From Pseudomonadota bacterium (GTDB lineage: Bacteria > Pseudomonadota > Gammaproteobacteria > Burkholderiales > Burkholderiaceae_C): DNA of 42,506 nt. Below the pieces are notes generated by a model that was given only the letters and a program-made list of their open reading frames with translations, made no database searches and was not told the origin of the DNA. The stretch covers positions 1 to 42,506 of the forward strand of contig CAUJIM010000076.1 of the NCBI GenBank assembly GCA_963205335.1, given 5' to 3'. Below, one piece after another: positions 7,637 to 15,303 of this stretch (within the stretch, counting starts at the first letter, position 1; every line of letters begins with the position of its first letter). The translations under genes were made by a program, and so were the position numbers.

Positions 7637-9052
7637 TCAATAGGCGTTCTTGCCGGTGAATGCCGCGAAGGTGCGCAGCAGGATGGACAGATCCAGCCAC
7701 AGGGACCAGTTGTTGATGTATTCGATGTCCGACTGCACGCGCTGCACCATCATGTCCACGTCGCGCGTCTCGCCGCGGTAGCCGCGCACCTGCGCCAGGC
7801 CGGTGATGCCTGGCTTGATGTTGTGGCGCGCGAAGTATTGCTGGATGCGCTGGGAGTACTCGTGGTCGTGCTGCACCGCGTGCGGGCGCGGGCCCACCAG
7901 CGACATCTCGCCGCGCAGCACGTTGAAGATCTGCGGCAACTCGTCGAGGCTGGTGCGCCGGATGAAGGCGCCCACGCGCGTGATGCGCGGGTCGTCCCGG
8001 GTGGCCTGCTGGACTGTGTTTCCTTCCACTGGATGCACGTGCATGCTGCGGAACTTCCAGATGCGGAAGGCCTTGCCGTTCCAGCCCATGCGCGACTGGC
8101 GGAAGAACACCGGCCCGGGGCTGTCGAGCTTGATCGCGATCGCCACCAGCAGCAGCACCGGCGCGATCAGCACCAGGATGACCGAGGCCAGCACGGTGTC
8201 TTCCAGCCACTTGGCAACCCGGCGCGTACCGGTGAGCGGCGTCTCCGAGAGCGTGAGCACGGGCACGCCGGCGATCTCGCGCACGCTGTGGTTGACCAGC
8301 CGCAGCGAGAAGATGTCGGGCACCCAGTGCACGGCCACGTGGTGGTCGAGCAGCTTGAAGTACAGGCTTTCGATGACTTCCGAGGCATTGAGCGCGATCG
8401 CGAAATACACCGTGCGGATCTGGTATTGCTCGATCAGCGCGAGCAGTTCGTCGAGCGGCCCGAGCACCGGCGGCAGGCCGCCCACTTCGCTGGCAATGGT
8501 CACCTGCTCTCCCGGCAGCACCACGCAGCCAACGACCCGCTGCGACAGCCACGGGTTGTGCGAGATTTTCTGGTTGAGGTAGGAGGCCAGCTGCCCGGAG
8601 CCGACGATCACCACGTTGTCGGGCTCCATCGCATGCATGACGACGTAGCGCTGCACCGTGCGCACCACCAGGTGCAGCAGCAGCTGCGCCGCCAGGCCGT
8701 AGACGTACAGCTGGCCCATGAGCAGCCGCGAGAAGGTTTCGGTCTGCTTGGTCAGGAAGCCCAGCGCCAGCAGCAGGGCGAACGCCAGGCTCCAGGCCTG
8801 CAGCAGCTTGAACGCCTTGCCGGTGAAATTGGTGTTGCTGCGGTAGATGGCGAACTGGTCGTACAGCAGGCCCATGACGGCGAGCAGCAGCGTCACCATC
8901 ACGGTATAGGGCGCGTTGAGCACGCCGATGTGGCGCATGATCAGCACGTAGGCGACCGTGAGCACGGCCGCGCCGTCGAGCGCCGCCTGCAAGGCATTGC
9001 TGACGTTGCCGCGCCGCTGCAGCACGGAGCGCTGACCGCCGACGCTGTTCAT
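7637..9052 (-). CDS. Undecaprenyl-phosphate sugar phosphotransferase (WcaJ/EpsB-like)
   Basis: This polyprenyl-phosphate glycosyl-1-phosphate transferase starts the repeat unit by loading a sugar phosphate (often glucose) onto the lipid carrier at the inner membrane. The 471-residue protein has several N-terminal membrane helices (about 20-140) and a central nucleotide-binding-like fold (VVIVGSGQLASYL). Another membrane segment (about 285-310) leads into the catalytic bacterial sugar transferase domain: FFRQSRMGWNGKAFRIWKFRSM region, LPQIFNVLRGEMSLVGPRP and KPGITGLAQV. Length fits the WcaJ/WbaP family. The ATG overlaps the stop of the upstream HDOD gene (ATGA), so the two are translationally coupled. 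The exact sugar cannot be told from sequence alone. Confidence 0.92.
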   Translation of the reverse strand: MNSVGGQRSVLQRRGNVSNALQAALDGAAVLTVAYVLIMRHIGVLNAPYTVMVTLLLAVMGLLYDQFAIYRSNTNFTGKAFKLLQAWSLAFALLLALGFLTKQTETFSRLLMGQLYVYGLAAQLLLHLVVRTVQRYVVMHAMEPDNVVIVGSGQLASYLNQKISHNPWLSQRVVGCVVLPGEQVTIASEVGGLPPVLGPLDELLALIEQYQIRTVYFAIALNASEVIESLYFKLLDHHVAVHWVPDIFSLRLVNHSVREIAGVPVLTLSETPLTGTRRVAKWLEDTVLASVILVLIAPVLLLVAIAIKLDSPGPVFFRQSRMGWNGKAFRIWKFRSMHVHPVEGNTVQQATRDDPRITRVGAFIRRTSLDELPQIFNVLRGEMSLVGPRPHAVQHDHEYSQRIQQYFARHNIKPGITGLAQVRGYRGETRDVDMMVQRVQSDIEYINNWSLWLDLSILLRTFAAFTGKNAY

Positions 9053-9903
9053 CTGCCGCCAACGTCCAGTGCTGCCAGCAGTTCCTGCAGCGCCTGCCCG
9101 GCCTGGCGCACCAGGTCGGCGCTCTCCGGGGCCGCCATGCCGGGCAGCGCCAGGGGCGCGGCGTCCGGGCCGGCGGGCTGCGGCGCGTCGAACACCAGCG
9201 GCATGGCCTGCACGGCGCGCCGCATGCACTCGAGCAGGGGGCGCGCCGCCTCGGAGTCCAGCCCGCCCTCGTGCCACGCGCGCAGCACGGCCACGATGGC
9301 GTCGGGCAGGCCCAGCGTGGCTGCCAGGCGCGCCGTGGTCGAGGCGGCATGGCGCACCAGCAGGTCCTGCAGGACGGGCCGCTGCGTCGGGCCGCTGTAG
9401 GACGGGTAACGGGCCGCGCGCTGGATCAGGTAGAAGGTACCCAGTTCGGACACCAGGCCGCACAGGCCGGCCTCGTCGGCGAGCGCCGCCTGGCGCGTGC
9501 CCGCGAGCAGCCGCGCGAGCACCGAGAGGCGCACCGAGCGCAGCCAGGCGGCGTCGGCCAGCTCCACGCCGCAGCCGGTATCGGTCAGCACGCGCAGCTG
9601 GGCGATGGCCACCGCGGCGGCGGCGGTGCGCACCATGTTGAACCCGACGCGCTGGATGGCGTGCTCGACACTGAGCACCTCCACGCCGGCCGGATTGAAG
9701 GTGGCGCAGTTGGCCAGGCGCAGCAGGCGGGCCACCACCAGCGGCTCGGCGTTGACCAGCGTGGTGACGTCGCTCGCGGACGAATCCGGATCGTCGAGCA
9801 CCCGCCGCAGCGCCGCCAGCACCTTGAGCCCGGTGGGAAACTGCGCGTCGCCGGCGAGCAGGTCGTGCTCGACCGCCACCATGAATCCGTGGTGGGTTGT
9901 CAT
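9049..9903 (-). CDS. HDOD domain signalling protein, first gene of the EPS operon
   Basis: HDOD proteins are catalytically dead relatives of HD phosphohydrolases and act as signalling scaffolds. The 284-residue product contains the family pattern: an early helix with LLRLANCATFNPAG, then VEHAIQRVGFNMVRTAAAAV, then a helical region with LGTFYLI and AATLGLPDAIV. The C-terminal 70 residues are low-complexity. I chose ATG 9903. An upstream ATG at 9957 lies inside the terminal repeat of the neighbouring palindromic element, and further extension would translate the element itself. The stop overlaps the priming transferase start. This suggests a regulatory input (cyclic-di-GMP, redox or stress) at polysaccharide initiation, which is inference. 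Confidence 0.82.
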   Translation of the reverse strand: MTTHHGFMVAVEHDLLAGDAQFPTGLKVLAALRRVLDDPDSSASDVTTLVNAEPLVVARLLRLANCATFNPAGVEVLSVEHAIQRVGFNMVRTAAAAVAIAQLRVLTDTGCGVELADAAWLRSVRLSVLARLLAGTRQAALADEAGLCGLVSELGTFYLIQRAARYPSYSGPTQRPVLQDLLVRHAASTTARLAATLGLPDAIVAVLRAWHEGGLDSEAARPLLECMRRAVQAMPLVFDAPQPAGPDAAPLALPGMAAPESADLVRQAGQALQELLAALDVGGR

Positions 9904-9945
9904 CGGTTTGGCATCACAATCTGTCGGCGCATGTCGCTGGACTTG

Positions 9946-10211
9946 GAGCCTGTTCATGATCTCTTCGTGGTGCCCGTTGCCCCGCAAAGGCAGTGGCTGC
10001 AAGGCGCAAACCGCAGCCGGACTGGTGGCCCGGCGAGGATTTGCAACGCCGCGGACTTGCCTCAAGCGAGGCAACCCTTCGGGCAAGGCGGCAAAAAACC
10101 GCACTCGTCGTTGCGCACCTTGGCCAGGCCGCCAGCATGGCCTGCGGCGCGCGCCTCGATTGCGGCTTTTTGCTGCCTTGCGGGCACCACGAAGAGATCA
10201 TGAACAGGCTC
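9946..10211. mobile_element. Palindromic MITE-like element with 31-bp perfect terminal inverted repeats
   Basis: The ends 9946-9976 and 10181-10211 are perfect 31-bp inverted repeats starting GAGCCTGTTCATGATC. The two arms continue as an imperfect inverted repeat toward an apex near 10057-10074 (TTGCCTC AAGC GAGGCAA), so the whole 266 bp can fold into one long hairpin. There is no transposase or credible gene inside. The flanks are CTTG on the left and TTAG on the right; I see no exact target duplication. The element fills most of the 403-bp gap (9904-10306) between the divergent HDOD and cyclic-nucleotide-binding genes, so it occupies their promoter region. The GAGCCTG end recalls IS5-family termini, but that link is from memory. 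Confidence 0.75.
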
Positions 10212-10306
10212 TTAGAATTATCGACGGGTACGGATGGGCAGATTGGGCTATTGGCCCGGTGCTGTTCCGAAGTTAGCATTGACGACGCGTCCACCACAAC
10301 AGCCCC

Positions 10307-10810
10307 ATGCTCGAACCGCTCCCCACTCAATTCGAATATCTCGGCAGCGCCCAGGATTACGCCACGGATATCCACGAAATATTCGGCGGGGTGCCGCGGC
10401 TCGAACAACTCGATCTGGCGGAAACCACACTGCTGTGCAACTTCATGGCAGTGTATTCGACGCACAAGAACACCGTGCTGCTGGAGCAGGGGACGATGCC
10501 CTCCTACATGATCATCCTGCTCACCGGCAGCGCCAGGGTGGTGCGCACCGACGCCGACGGCCGGCACCACGGGCTGCACGACGTCATGCCGGGCAGCACC
10601 TTCGGCGAGCTGGCCATGCTCGAGGACACGGCGCTGCGGGCCTCGTGCATCTCCGCCGAGCCGGTCGATTTCGTGGTGCTCTCGCGCGACGCCTTCAGGG
10701 ACATCCTGCTCACGCTGCCGCGGCTGGGCAACAAGCTGCTGCTGCTGTTCCTGCACGTGGCCTCGCAGCGGCTGCGCCACGCCGAGGCCTTTCTGCCGCC
10801 GTCCGATTAA
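10307..10810 (+). CDS. Orphan cyclic-nucleotide-binding domain protein
   Basis: The 167-residue protein consists almost entirely of a Crp-type effector domain: VLLEQGTMPSYMIILLTGSARV beta-roll region and the phosphate-binding cassette FGELAMLEDTALRAS with the expected glutamate and arginine. The end is a helical segment (LLLLFLHVASQRLRH). There is no helix-turn-helix domain, so it is not a normal Crp/Fnr regulator. It could bind cAMP or cGMP and act through protein contacts. The start at ATG 10307 lacks a strong ribosome-binding site. It is divergent from the HDOD/EPS operon across the palindromic element, and 71 bp upstream of bioM. The target is unknown; a link to the HDOD gene is only suggested by position. 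Confidence 0.8.
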   Translation: MLEPLPTQFEYLGSAQDYATDIHEIFGGVPRLEQLDLAETTLLCNFMAVYSTHKNTVLLEQGTMPSYMIILLTGSARVVRTDADGRHHGLHDVMPGSTFGELAMLEDTALRASCISAEPVDFVVLSRDAFRDILLTLPRLGNKLLLLFLHVASQRLRHAEAFLPPSD

Positions 10811-10814
10811 ATAA

Positions 10815-10835
10815 ATGCAAGGTTGGATGCAAGGT
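10815..10835 (+). repeat. Two direct ATGCAAGGT repeats ahead of bioM
   Basis: ATGCAAGGT occurs at 10815-10823 and again at 10827-10835, that is 12 bp apart, just after the stop of the upstream gene. This could be a binding site or a small duplication. It does not match the biotin-operator patterns I know. Confidence 0.5.
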
Positions 10836-10881
10836 GTACTGCGGCGGCCCGGCGGCCCGAACGGCCGGGGCGGGTGCTGAG

Positions 10882-11601
10882 TTGCACGCCGGCACCGGCT
10901 GGGACCTGCAAGGCATCCACCTGCGGCGCGGCCAGAACCAGGTCTTCGCCGCGCTCGATCTGGGCCTGCACGAAGCGCGCATCGCCCTGATCGGGCACAA
11001 CGGCGCGGGCAAGTCCAGCCTGCTGCGCCTGCTCAGCGGGCTGGAGACGCCGCAGGGCGGCACGATTTCCTGGCGCGGCCAGGCGCTGCCCGGCGGCGCG
11101 CAGCAAGGCGGCCCGAACCGCCACGTGGGCCTGATGTTCCAGAACCCCGACGACCAGATCATTTTCCCCACGGTGCAGGAGGAGCTGGCGCTGTCGTGGC
11201 AGAGCGCGCACGCCGGCGACCGCAAGAGCGCGCGCGCCGCGGTGGCGCGGTTCCTCGCCGCGCGCGGCCTGGCCGACTGGCAGACGCGCGCCGTGGGCAG
11301 CCTGAGCCAGGGCCAGCGCCAGTGGCTGTGCTGGCTGGCGATGCTGCTGGCCGAGCCGCAGGTGCTGCTGCTGGACGAGCCCTACGCCAGCCTCGACCTG
11401 CCCGGGCAGATGCGGCTAGCCGCCGACGTGCAGCGCTGCAGCCAGCAGGTGATCGTCTCGACCCACGTGCTGGAGCACGTGCGCCCCTTCCCGCGCGTGC
11501 TCTGGCTGGAGCAGGGGCGGATACGCGCCGACGGTCCAGGCGAGGCGGTCTGCGCCGCCTACGAGGCGGCGGCGCGCGCGCAGTTCGCGCAGCCAGGGTG
11601 A
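10882..11601 (+). CDS. bioM: Biotin ECF transporter ATPase BioM
   Basis: This is the ATP-hydrolysing subunit of the BioMNY energy-coupling-factor importer, on the cytoplasmic face. The protein shows Walker A GHNGAGKSS, a Q-loop in LMFQNPDDQII, a signature LSQGQRQ (the form usual in BioM rather than LSGGQ), Walker B VLLLDEPYASLDLPG and the switch histidine in STHVLEH. The start is uncertain. The frame is open far upstream, so I use the TTG at 10882, which gives the family-like N-terminus WDLQGIHLRRG; the GTG at 10834 is the main alternative. It is followed by bioN after three bases and then bioY, forming one operon. Confidence 0.88.
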   Translation: MHAGTGWDLQGIHLRRGQNQVFAALDLGLHEARIALIGHNGAGKSSLLRLLSGLETPQGGTISWRGQALPGGAQQGGPNRHVGLMFQNPDDQIIFPTVQEELALSWQSAHAGDRKSARAAVARFLAARGLADWQTRAVGSLSQGQRQWLCWLAMLLAEPQVLLLDEPYASLDLPGQMRLAADVQRCSQQVIVSTHVLEHVRPFPRVLWLEQGRIRADGPGEAVCAAYEAAARAQFAQPG

Positions 11602-11604
11602 CGC

Positions 11605-12195
11605 ATGGGCAGCCTCTACAGCGAGCACCTCACCTGGCTGCACCGCTGGCCGGCGGGCGCCAAGCTGCTGGCGCTGGCGCTGGCCGGCGTGCTGCTGTTC
11701 GCGCTGCGCGAGCCGGCGCCGCTGCTGGCGGCCACCGCGGCCTGCGCGCTGGTGTACGCCAGCCTCGGGCCGGCGACGCAGGCGGCGCGGCGCCTGCTGC
11801 TGTCGGTGCTGCTGGCAGCGGCGCTGGTGGCGGGGTTCCACGGCTGGATGGGCGACTGGCGCACGGGCCTGGCGAGCGCGCTGCGCCTGGCCTGCGCGTG
11901 CAGCCTGGGCATCGCGTTCACGGTGACGACGCGCAGCGGCGACATCGTCGAGGTGCTGGAGCGGCTGCTCGCGCCGCTGCGCCGCGTGGGGGTGTCGCCC
12001 GAGCGCCTCTCGCTGCAGCTGGCGCTGATGCTGCGCTTCACCGAGCACTTCTTCGTGCAGTGGAAGAAGCTCGACGAGGCCCACCGCCTGCGCACCGGCC
12101 GGGCCGGCGGCCTGCGCCTGGTGGCGCCGCTGACGGTGCAGATGCTGCAAACGGCGCGGCGCGTGGCGGACGCGCTGTTCATGCGGCTTGGTTAA
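11605..12195 (+). CDS. bioN: Biotin ECF transporter transmembrane protein BioN
   Basis: BioN is the CbiQ-like T-component that couples BioM ATP hydrolysis to the biotin-binding BioY protein. The 196 residues form several membrane helices (LLALALAGVLLFALR; LLAATAACALVYASL; LLLSVLLAAALVAGF). A conserved cytoplasmic coupling segment follows (EVLERLLAPLRRVGVSPERLSLQLALMLRF), ending with the family's RTGRAGGLRLVAPLTVQML region. It starts at an ATG three bases after the bioM stop with AGGGTG just upstream. Length is typical for the short BioN branch. The order bioM-bioN-bioY supports biotin specificity over cobalt or nickel. Confidence 0.9.
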   Translation: MGSLYSEHLTWLHRWPAGAKLLALALAGVLLFALREPAPLLAATAACALVYASLGPATQAARRLLLSVLLAAALVAGFHGWMGDWRTGLASALRLACACSLGIAFTVTTRSGDIVEVLERLLAPLRRVGVSPERLSLQLALMLRFTEHFFVQWKKLDEAHRLRTGRAGGLRLVAPLTVQMLQTARRVADALFMRLG

Positions 12196-12253
12196 GCAGA
12201 GCTCGATAGTCGCTAGACTCGCCCACCTGTTTCAACCTCCACCGAGGAAGCCC

Positions 12254-12835
12254 GTGAACTCCACCCTGAGCCGCCAGCACTCGCACACCCTGGCGCAAGT
12301 CGCGCTCTTCGCCGCCCTGATGGCGGTGCTCGGCCTGATCCCGAAAATCGACCTGCCGTTCGGCGTGCCCATCACCCTGCAGTCGCTCGGGGTGATGCTG
12401 GCCGGCTGCCTGCTGGGCGGCTGGCGCGGCTTTCAGGCGATCGCGCTGTTCCTGCTGGCCGTGGCGGTCGGCCTGCCGCTGCTGCCGGGCGGACGCGGCG
12501 GCCTGGGGCCGTTCATGGCGCCGGCGGCGGGCTATCTCGTGGGCTACGCGCTGGCGGCCGGGGCGACCGGCCTGCTGATGAGCGCCCTGCCCCGCGCCAC
12601 GCCGATGCGCGCCGCGGCGAGCGCCTTCGTCGCCTCGGCGCTGGGCGGCCTGGTGTTCCTGCACGCCCTGGGCATCGGCGGCCTGGTGCTGCTGGCCGAC
12701 ATGCCGTGGAGCAAGGCTTTCATGGTGGACCTGGCCTTCGTGCCGGGAGACCTGATCAAGTGCGCGCTGTGCGCCCTGGTGGTGCACACCGTGGCCAAGG
12801 CCATGCCGGACTGGCCCTTGGGCGGACGCGCCTGA
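12254..12835 (+). CDS. bioY: Biotin-binding substrate component BioY
   Basis: BioY is the membrane S-component that captures biotin. The 193-residue protein has six predicted helices and family motifs: LFAALMAVLGLIPKIDLPFGVPITLQ near the N-terminus, GGWRGFQAIALFLLAVAVGLPLLPGGRGGLG, and FVPGDLIKC near the C-terminus. The GTG at 12254 is chosen because GAGGAAG lies just upstream and the family begins shortly before the first helix; the frame runs back to a TTG inside bioN. The 58-bp gap after bioN is the largest in the operon and contains a TAGACT hexamer, so an internal promoter is possible though unproven. Confidence 0.92.
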   Translation: MNSTLSRQHSHTLAQVALFAALMAVLGLIPKIDLPFGVPITLQSLGVMLAGCLLGGWRGFQAIALFLLAVAVGLPLLPGGRGGLGPFMAPAAGYLVGYALAAGATGLLMSALPRATPMRAAASAFVASALGGLVFLHALGIGGLVLLADMPWSKAFMVDLAFVPGDLIKCALCALVVHTVAKAMPDWPLGGRA

Positions 12836-12870
12836 CATCCATCGCGCAAAGCCCGCAGAAATTCATGAAG

Positions 12871-12919
12871 AAATAGGGCTCCAGCGCTTGCCCGTCAAGT
12901 GCTATTAGCTAGCATTATA
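12871..12919. repeat. Hairpin repeat copy 3 (inverted orientation)
   Basis: Read on the minus strand it runs TTAGCAC-type left arm, CTTGACGGGCAAG and GCGCTGGAGCCC, that is, the same arms as the other copies with several substitutions. It lies between the convergent bioY and msrA genes and probably ends both transcripts. Confidence 0.7.
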
Positions 12920-12929
12920 GGAGCATTGG

Positions 12930-13478
12930 TCAGGCGCCGTCCTTGAGGCGGTGCGCGAACGCCTGGCGGAATTTCTGCACCTTGGGGTTGACCACGTAGG
13001 CGCAGTAGCCCTGGTGCGGGTTGGTGCGGAAATACCCCTGGTGGTAGTCCTCGGCGGGCCAGAACCGCGCGAGCGGCTGCACCTCGGTGACGATGGGAGC
13101 GCCGAAGCGGCCGTCGGCGTCGAGCTCGCGCACCATGGCGCGCGCCAGTTCGCCGTGCGCCGGGTCGGTGTAGTAGATGCCGCTGCGGTACTGGGTGCCG
13201 ACGTCGTTGCCCTGGCGGTTGGGCGTGGTCGGGTCGTGCGTGGCGAAGAAGATCTCCAGCAGCTCGCGCAGGCCGATCTGCGCGCTGTCGAAGGTGATGC
13301 GCAGCGCCTCCACGCAGCCGGTCTCGCCGGTGCAGACCTGCTCGTAGCCGGGTGCGGTGTCCACGTGGCCGTTGGCGTAGCCGCTTTGCACGCGGCCGAC
13401 GCCGCGCACGCGTTCGAACACCGCCTCGGTGCACCAGAAACAGCCGCCGCCCAGGGTGATGGTTTGCTCGATGCCCAT
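12930..13478 (-). CDS. msrA: Peptide methionine sulfoxide reductase MsrA
   Basis: MsrA reduces methionine-S-sulfoxide in proteins and free methionine, repairing oxidative damage with thioredoxin as the usual reductant. The 182-residue protein has the catalytic motif GGGCFWC at residues 10-16 (nucleophile C13), then YANGHV, the conserved HDPTTPNRQGNDVGTQYRS region and the C-terminal EDYHQGYF. I start at ATG 13478 (MGIEQTITLGGG), preceded by GAAAGG; the longer frame to 13523 has no family support. It ends convergent to bioY with a hairpin repeat between. It is a stand-alone MsrA with no MsrB fusion. Confidence 0.95.
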   Translation of the reverse strand: MGIEQTITLGGGCFWCTEAVFERVRGVGRVQSGYANGHVDTAPGYEQVCTGETGCVEALRITFDSAQIGLRELLEIFFATHDPTTPNRQGNDVGTQYRSGIYYTDPAHGELARAMVRELDADGRFGAPIVTEVQPLARFWPAEDYHQGYFRTNPHQGYCAYVVNPKVQKFRQAFAHRLKDGA

Positions 13479-13550
13479 GGTGTGCCTTTCTCGCCGGTTG
13501 GATGTCCGCATGATAGGCAGCACCGGAGGCTCTTGCCGGGCGGATCCCGG

Positions 13551-14459
13551 TCAGGCGCCGGGCGCACGGCGCGCGGCCGCGCCGCTGATCACGAACAGGC
13601 CGCACACGATGAGCACGATGCCCGCGCCCTCCATCGCGCCGGGGCGCTCGCCGAGCAGCGCCCAGGCCATGAGGATGGCGGTGATGGGCACGCACAGGCT
13701 CGACAGGCTGGCCACGGTGGCGGGCAGGCGGTCGACGATGAAGGCCCAGAGCACCCAGGCGAGGCTGGTGGCCAGCACGGCCGAATACAGCAGGCCCCAG
13801 AGGAGCCCGGGCGCCCAGTCGATGGCGCGCGACGGGATCAGCGCCGCGGCCAGCGCCAGGAACAGCGTGCCCATCAGCATCTGCCAGGCGGTGAACGCGA
13901 GCGGCGTGGGGTGGTGCCGCTGGAACATGCGCTTGGACAGCACCGTGCCCAGCGCCCAGGAGCAGCCGCCGGTGATCGCCAGCACGGTGCTTTGCCAGCT
14001 GCCCAGGCCGCGCCACGGCTCGATGACGCAGACCAGGCCGCAGACCGCCAGCGCGATGCCGCCCCACTGGCGCCGGCCGGGCCGCTCGCGCAGCAGCCAC
14101 CAGGCGAACAGCACGGACCAGAACGGCATGGTGTAGGTGAGCAGCGAAACGCGCCCGGCGCCGCCGCTCACCAGCGCCCACTGCGTCAGCCCCTGGAACG
14201 CCGCCGTCTGGCACAGGCCGACGGCCACCGTCAGCCCCAGCGGCGGCGGGCGCAGCGGCTGGCGGCGCAGCAGCAGCACCAGGAACAGCACGGCGGTGCC
14301 GATGCCGAAGCGCAGCACGGAGAAGTCGAAGGGGCCGATGTAGTCCATCACCTGCTTCATCACGACCCAGCTGTAGGCCCAGACCAGGACCAGGATGGCC
14401 AGCGCCAGCAGCGCGGCGCGGCGCGGATCGGGCGCGGGCTTCACGATGGCGCGGCCCAC
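13551..14459 (-). CDS. EamA (DMT) family permease
   Basis: This is a drug/metabolite transporter of the ten-helix EamA type, in the inner membrane. The roughly 302-residue protein shows two homologous halves: first helix LLALAILVLVWAYSWVVMKQ with the family WGS/WAYS-type start, then ALVSGGAGRVSLLTYTMPFW near the end of half one. Half two ends with ASLSSLCVPITAILMAWALLGERP. The start is uncertain; I use GTG 14459, which leaves a short leader and keeps the upstream 136 bp as promoter space for the divergent pcm gene. The ATG at 14567 is possible but would add an unlikely basic leader. Substrate unknown; amino-acid or metabolite export is typical for the family. Confidence 0.83.
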   Translation of the reverse strand: MGRAIVKPAPDPRRAALLALAILVLVWAYSWVVMKQVMDYIGPFDFSVLRFGIGTAVLFLVLLLRRQPLRPPPLGLTVAVGLCQTAAFQGLTQWALVSGGAGRVSLLTYTMPFWSVLFAWWLLRERPGRRQWGGIALAVCGLVCVIEPWRGLGSWQSTVLAITGGCSWALGTVLSKRMFQRHHPTPLAFTAWQMLMGTLFLALAAALIPSRAIDWAPGLLWGLLYSAVLATSLAWVLWAFIVDRLPATVASLSSLCVPITAILMAWALLGERPGAMEGAGIVLIVCGLFVISGAAARRAPGA

Positions 14460-14595
14460 GGGGCGGAAGCGGAGGTGGTCATGGGTGGTTGGGCGATGGG
14501 GCGTCCGGCCCGGCGGCCACGCCGGCGCACGGCGGCGCGCTGCATAGAATAGGCGGTTTGCGTCCATTGTGCGTCTCGCCCCGCGGAGTATCCCG

Positions 14596-15303
14596 ATGAA
14601 TCTGCCCCTGAACACGTCCGCCGACACGTCCGACCGCGTCGAGCAGGCCCGCTACAACATGATCGAGCAGCAGATTCGCCCGTGGAACGTGCTCGACGAG
14701 CAGGTGCTGGAGCTGCTCGAGCGGGTGCACCGCGAGGATTTCGTGCCCGAGGCCTGCCGCGACATGGCGTTCGCCGACCTGGAGCTGCCGCTGCACCCGT
14801 CGCCGGTGGAGGCGCTGCGGCTCGGGCAGATCATGCTGGCGCCGCGCGTGGAGGCGCGCATGCTGCAGGACCTGCAGGTGCGACCGGGCGACCGGGTGCT
14901 GGAGATCGGCGCCGGCTCGGGCCACATGGCGGCGCTGCTGGCGGGCTGCGCCGCGCAGGTGCTGACGCTGGAGATCGAGCCCCACCTGGTGGAGATGGCG
15001 CGCGCCAACCTGGCCCGGGCCGGCATCGCCAACGCCGAGGTGCGCCAGGCCGACGGCGCCCAGGACGTGGCGGACGGGCCGTTCGACGTGATCGTGCTCA
15101 GCGGCTCGGTGGCCCAGGTGCCGCCCCAACTGCTGGCCCTGCTCGCCGAGGGCGGGCGGCTGGGCGCCATCGTCGGCCAGCCGCCGATGATGCGCGCCAC
15201 CTTCGTGCGGCGCACGGCGGGCGGCTTCGAGACGAGCGCGCCCTGGGACGTGGTGACCGCGCGGCTGCGCCACTTTCCGGAACCTTCCGCGTTCACGTTC
15301 TGA
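14596..15303 (+). CDS. Protein-L-isoaspartate O-methyltransferase family protein
   Basis: This SAM-dependent methyltransferase of the Pcm family has 235 residues. The N-terminal region carries YNMIEQQIRPWNVLD. The SAM site reads VLEIGAGSGHMAALLA, followed by the acidic strand LTLEIEP and later FDVIVLSGSV. Classical Pcm has a Thr/Ser-rich catalytic segment (often ATISAPH-like) that is replaced here by HPSPVEALRLGQIM, so isoaspartate repair activity is not assured. ATG 14596 has GGAG eight bases upstream, and TAGAAT at 14545-14550 may be a -10 element. The stop overlaps the rhodanese start (TGATG). In related genomes this pair often precedes tolC, which is not here. Confidence 0.82.
   Translation: MNLPLNTSADTSDRVEQARYNMIEQQIRPWNVLDEQVLELLERVHREDFVPEACRDMAFADLELPLHPSPVEALRLGQIMLAPRVEARMLQDLQVRPGDRVLEIGAGSGHMAALLAGCAAQVLTLEIEPHLVEMARANLARAGIANAEVRQADGAQDVADGPFDVIVLSGSVAQVPPQLLALLAEGGRLGAIVGQPPMMRATFVRRTAGGFETSAPWDVVTARLRHFPEPSAFTF

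Noticed and set aside
9914-10780. A 288-codon minus-strand frame across the palindromic element
   Set aside because: It is antisense to the cyclic-nucleotide-binding gene and translates the element's inverted repeats; composition and lack of motifs show it is not a gene.
12188-12253. TTG start for BioY at 12188
   Set aside because: It lies inside bioN and would add a polar leader; GTG 12254 has a strong ribosome-binding site and gives the family length.
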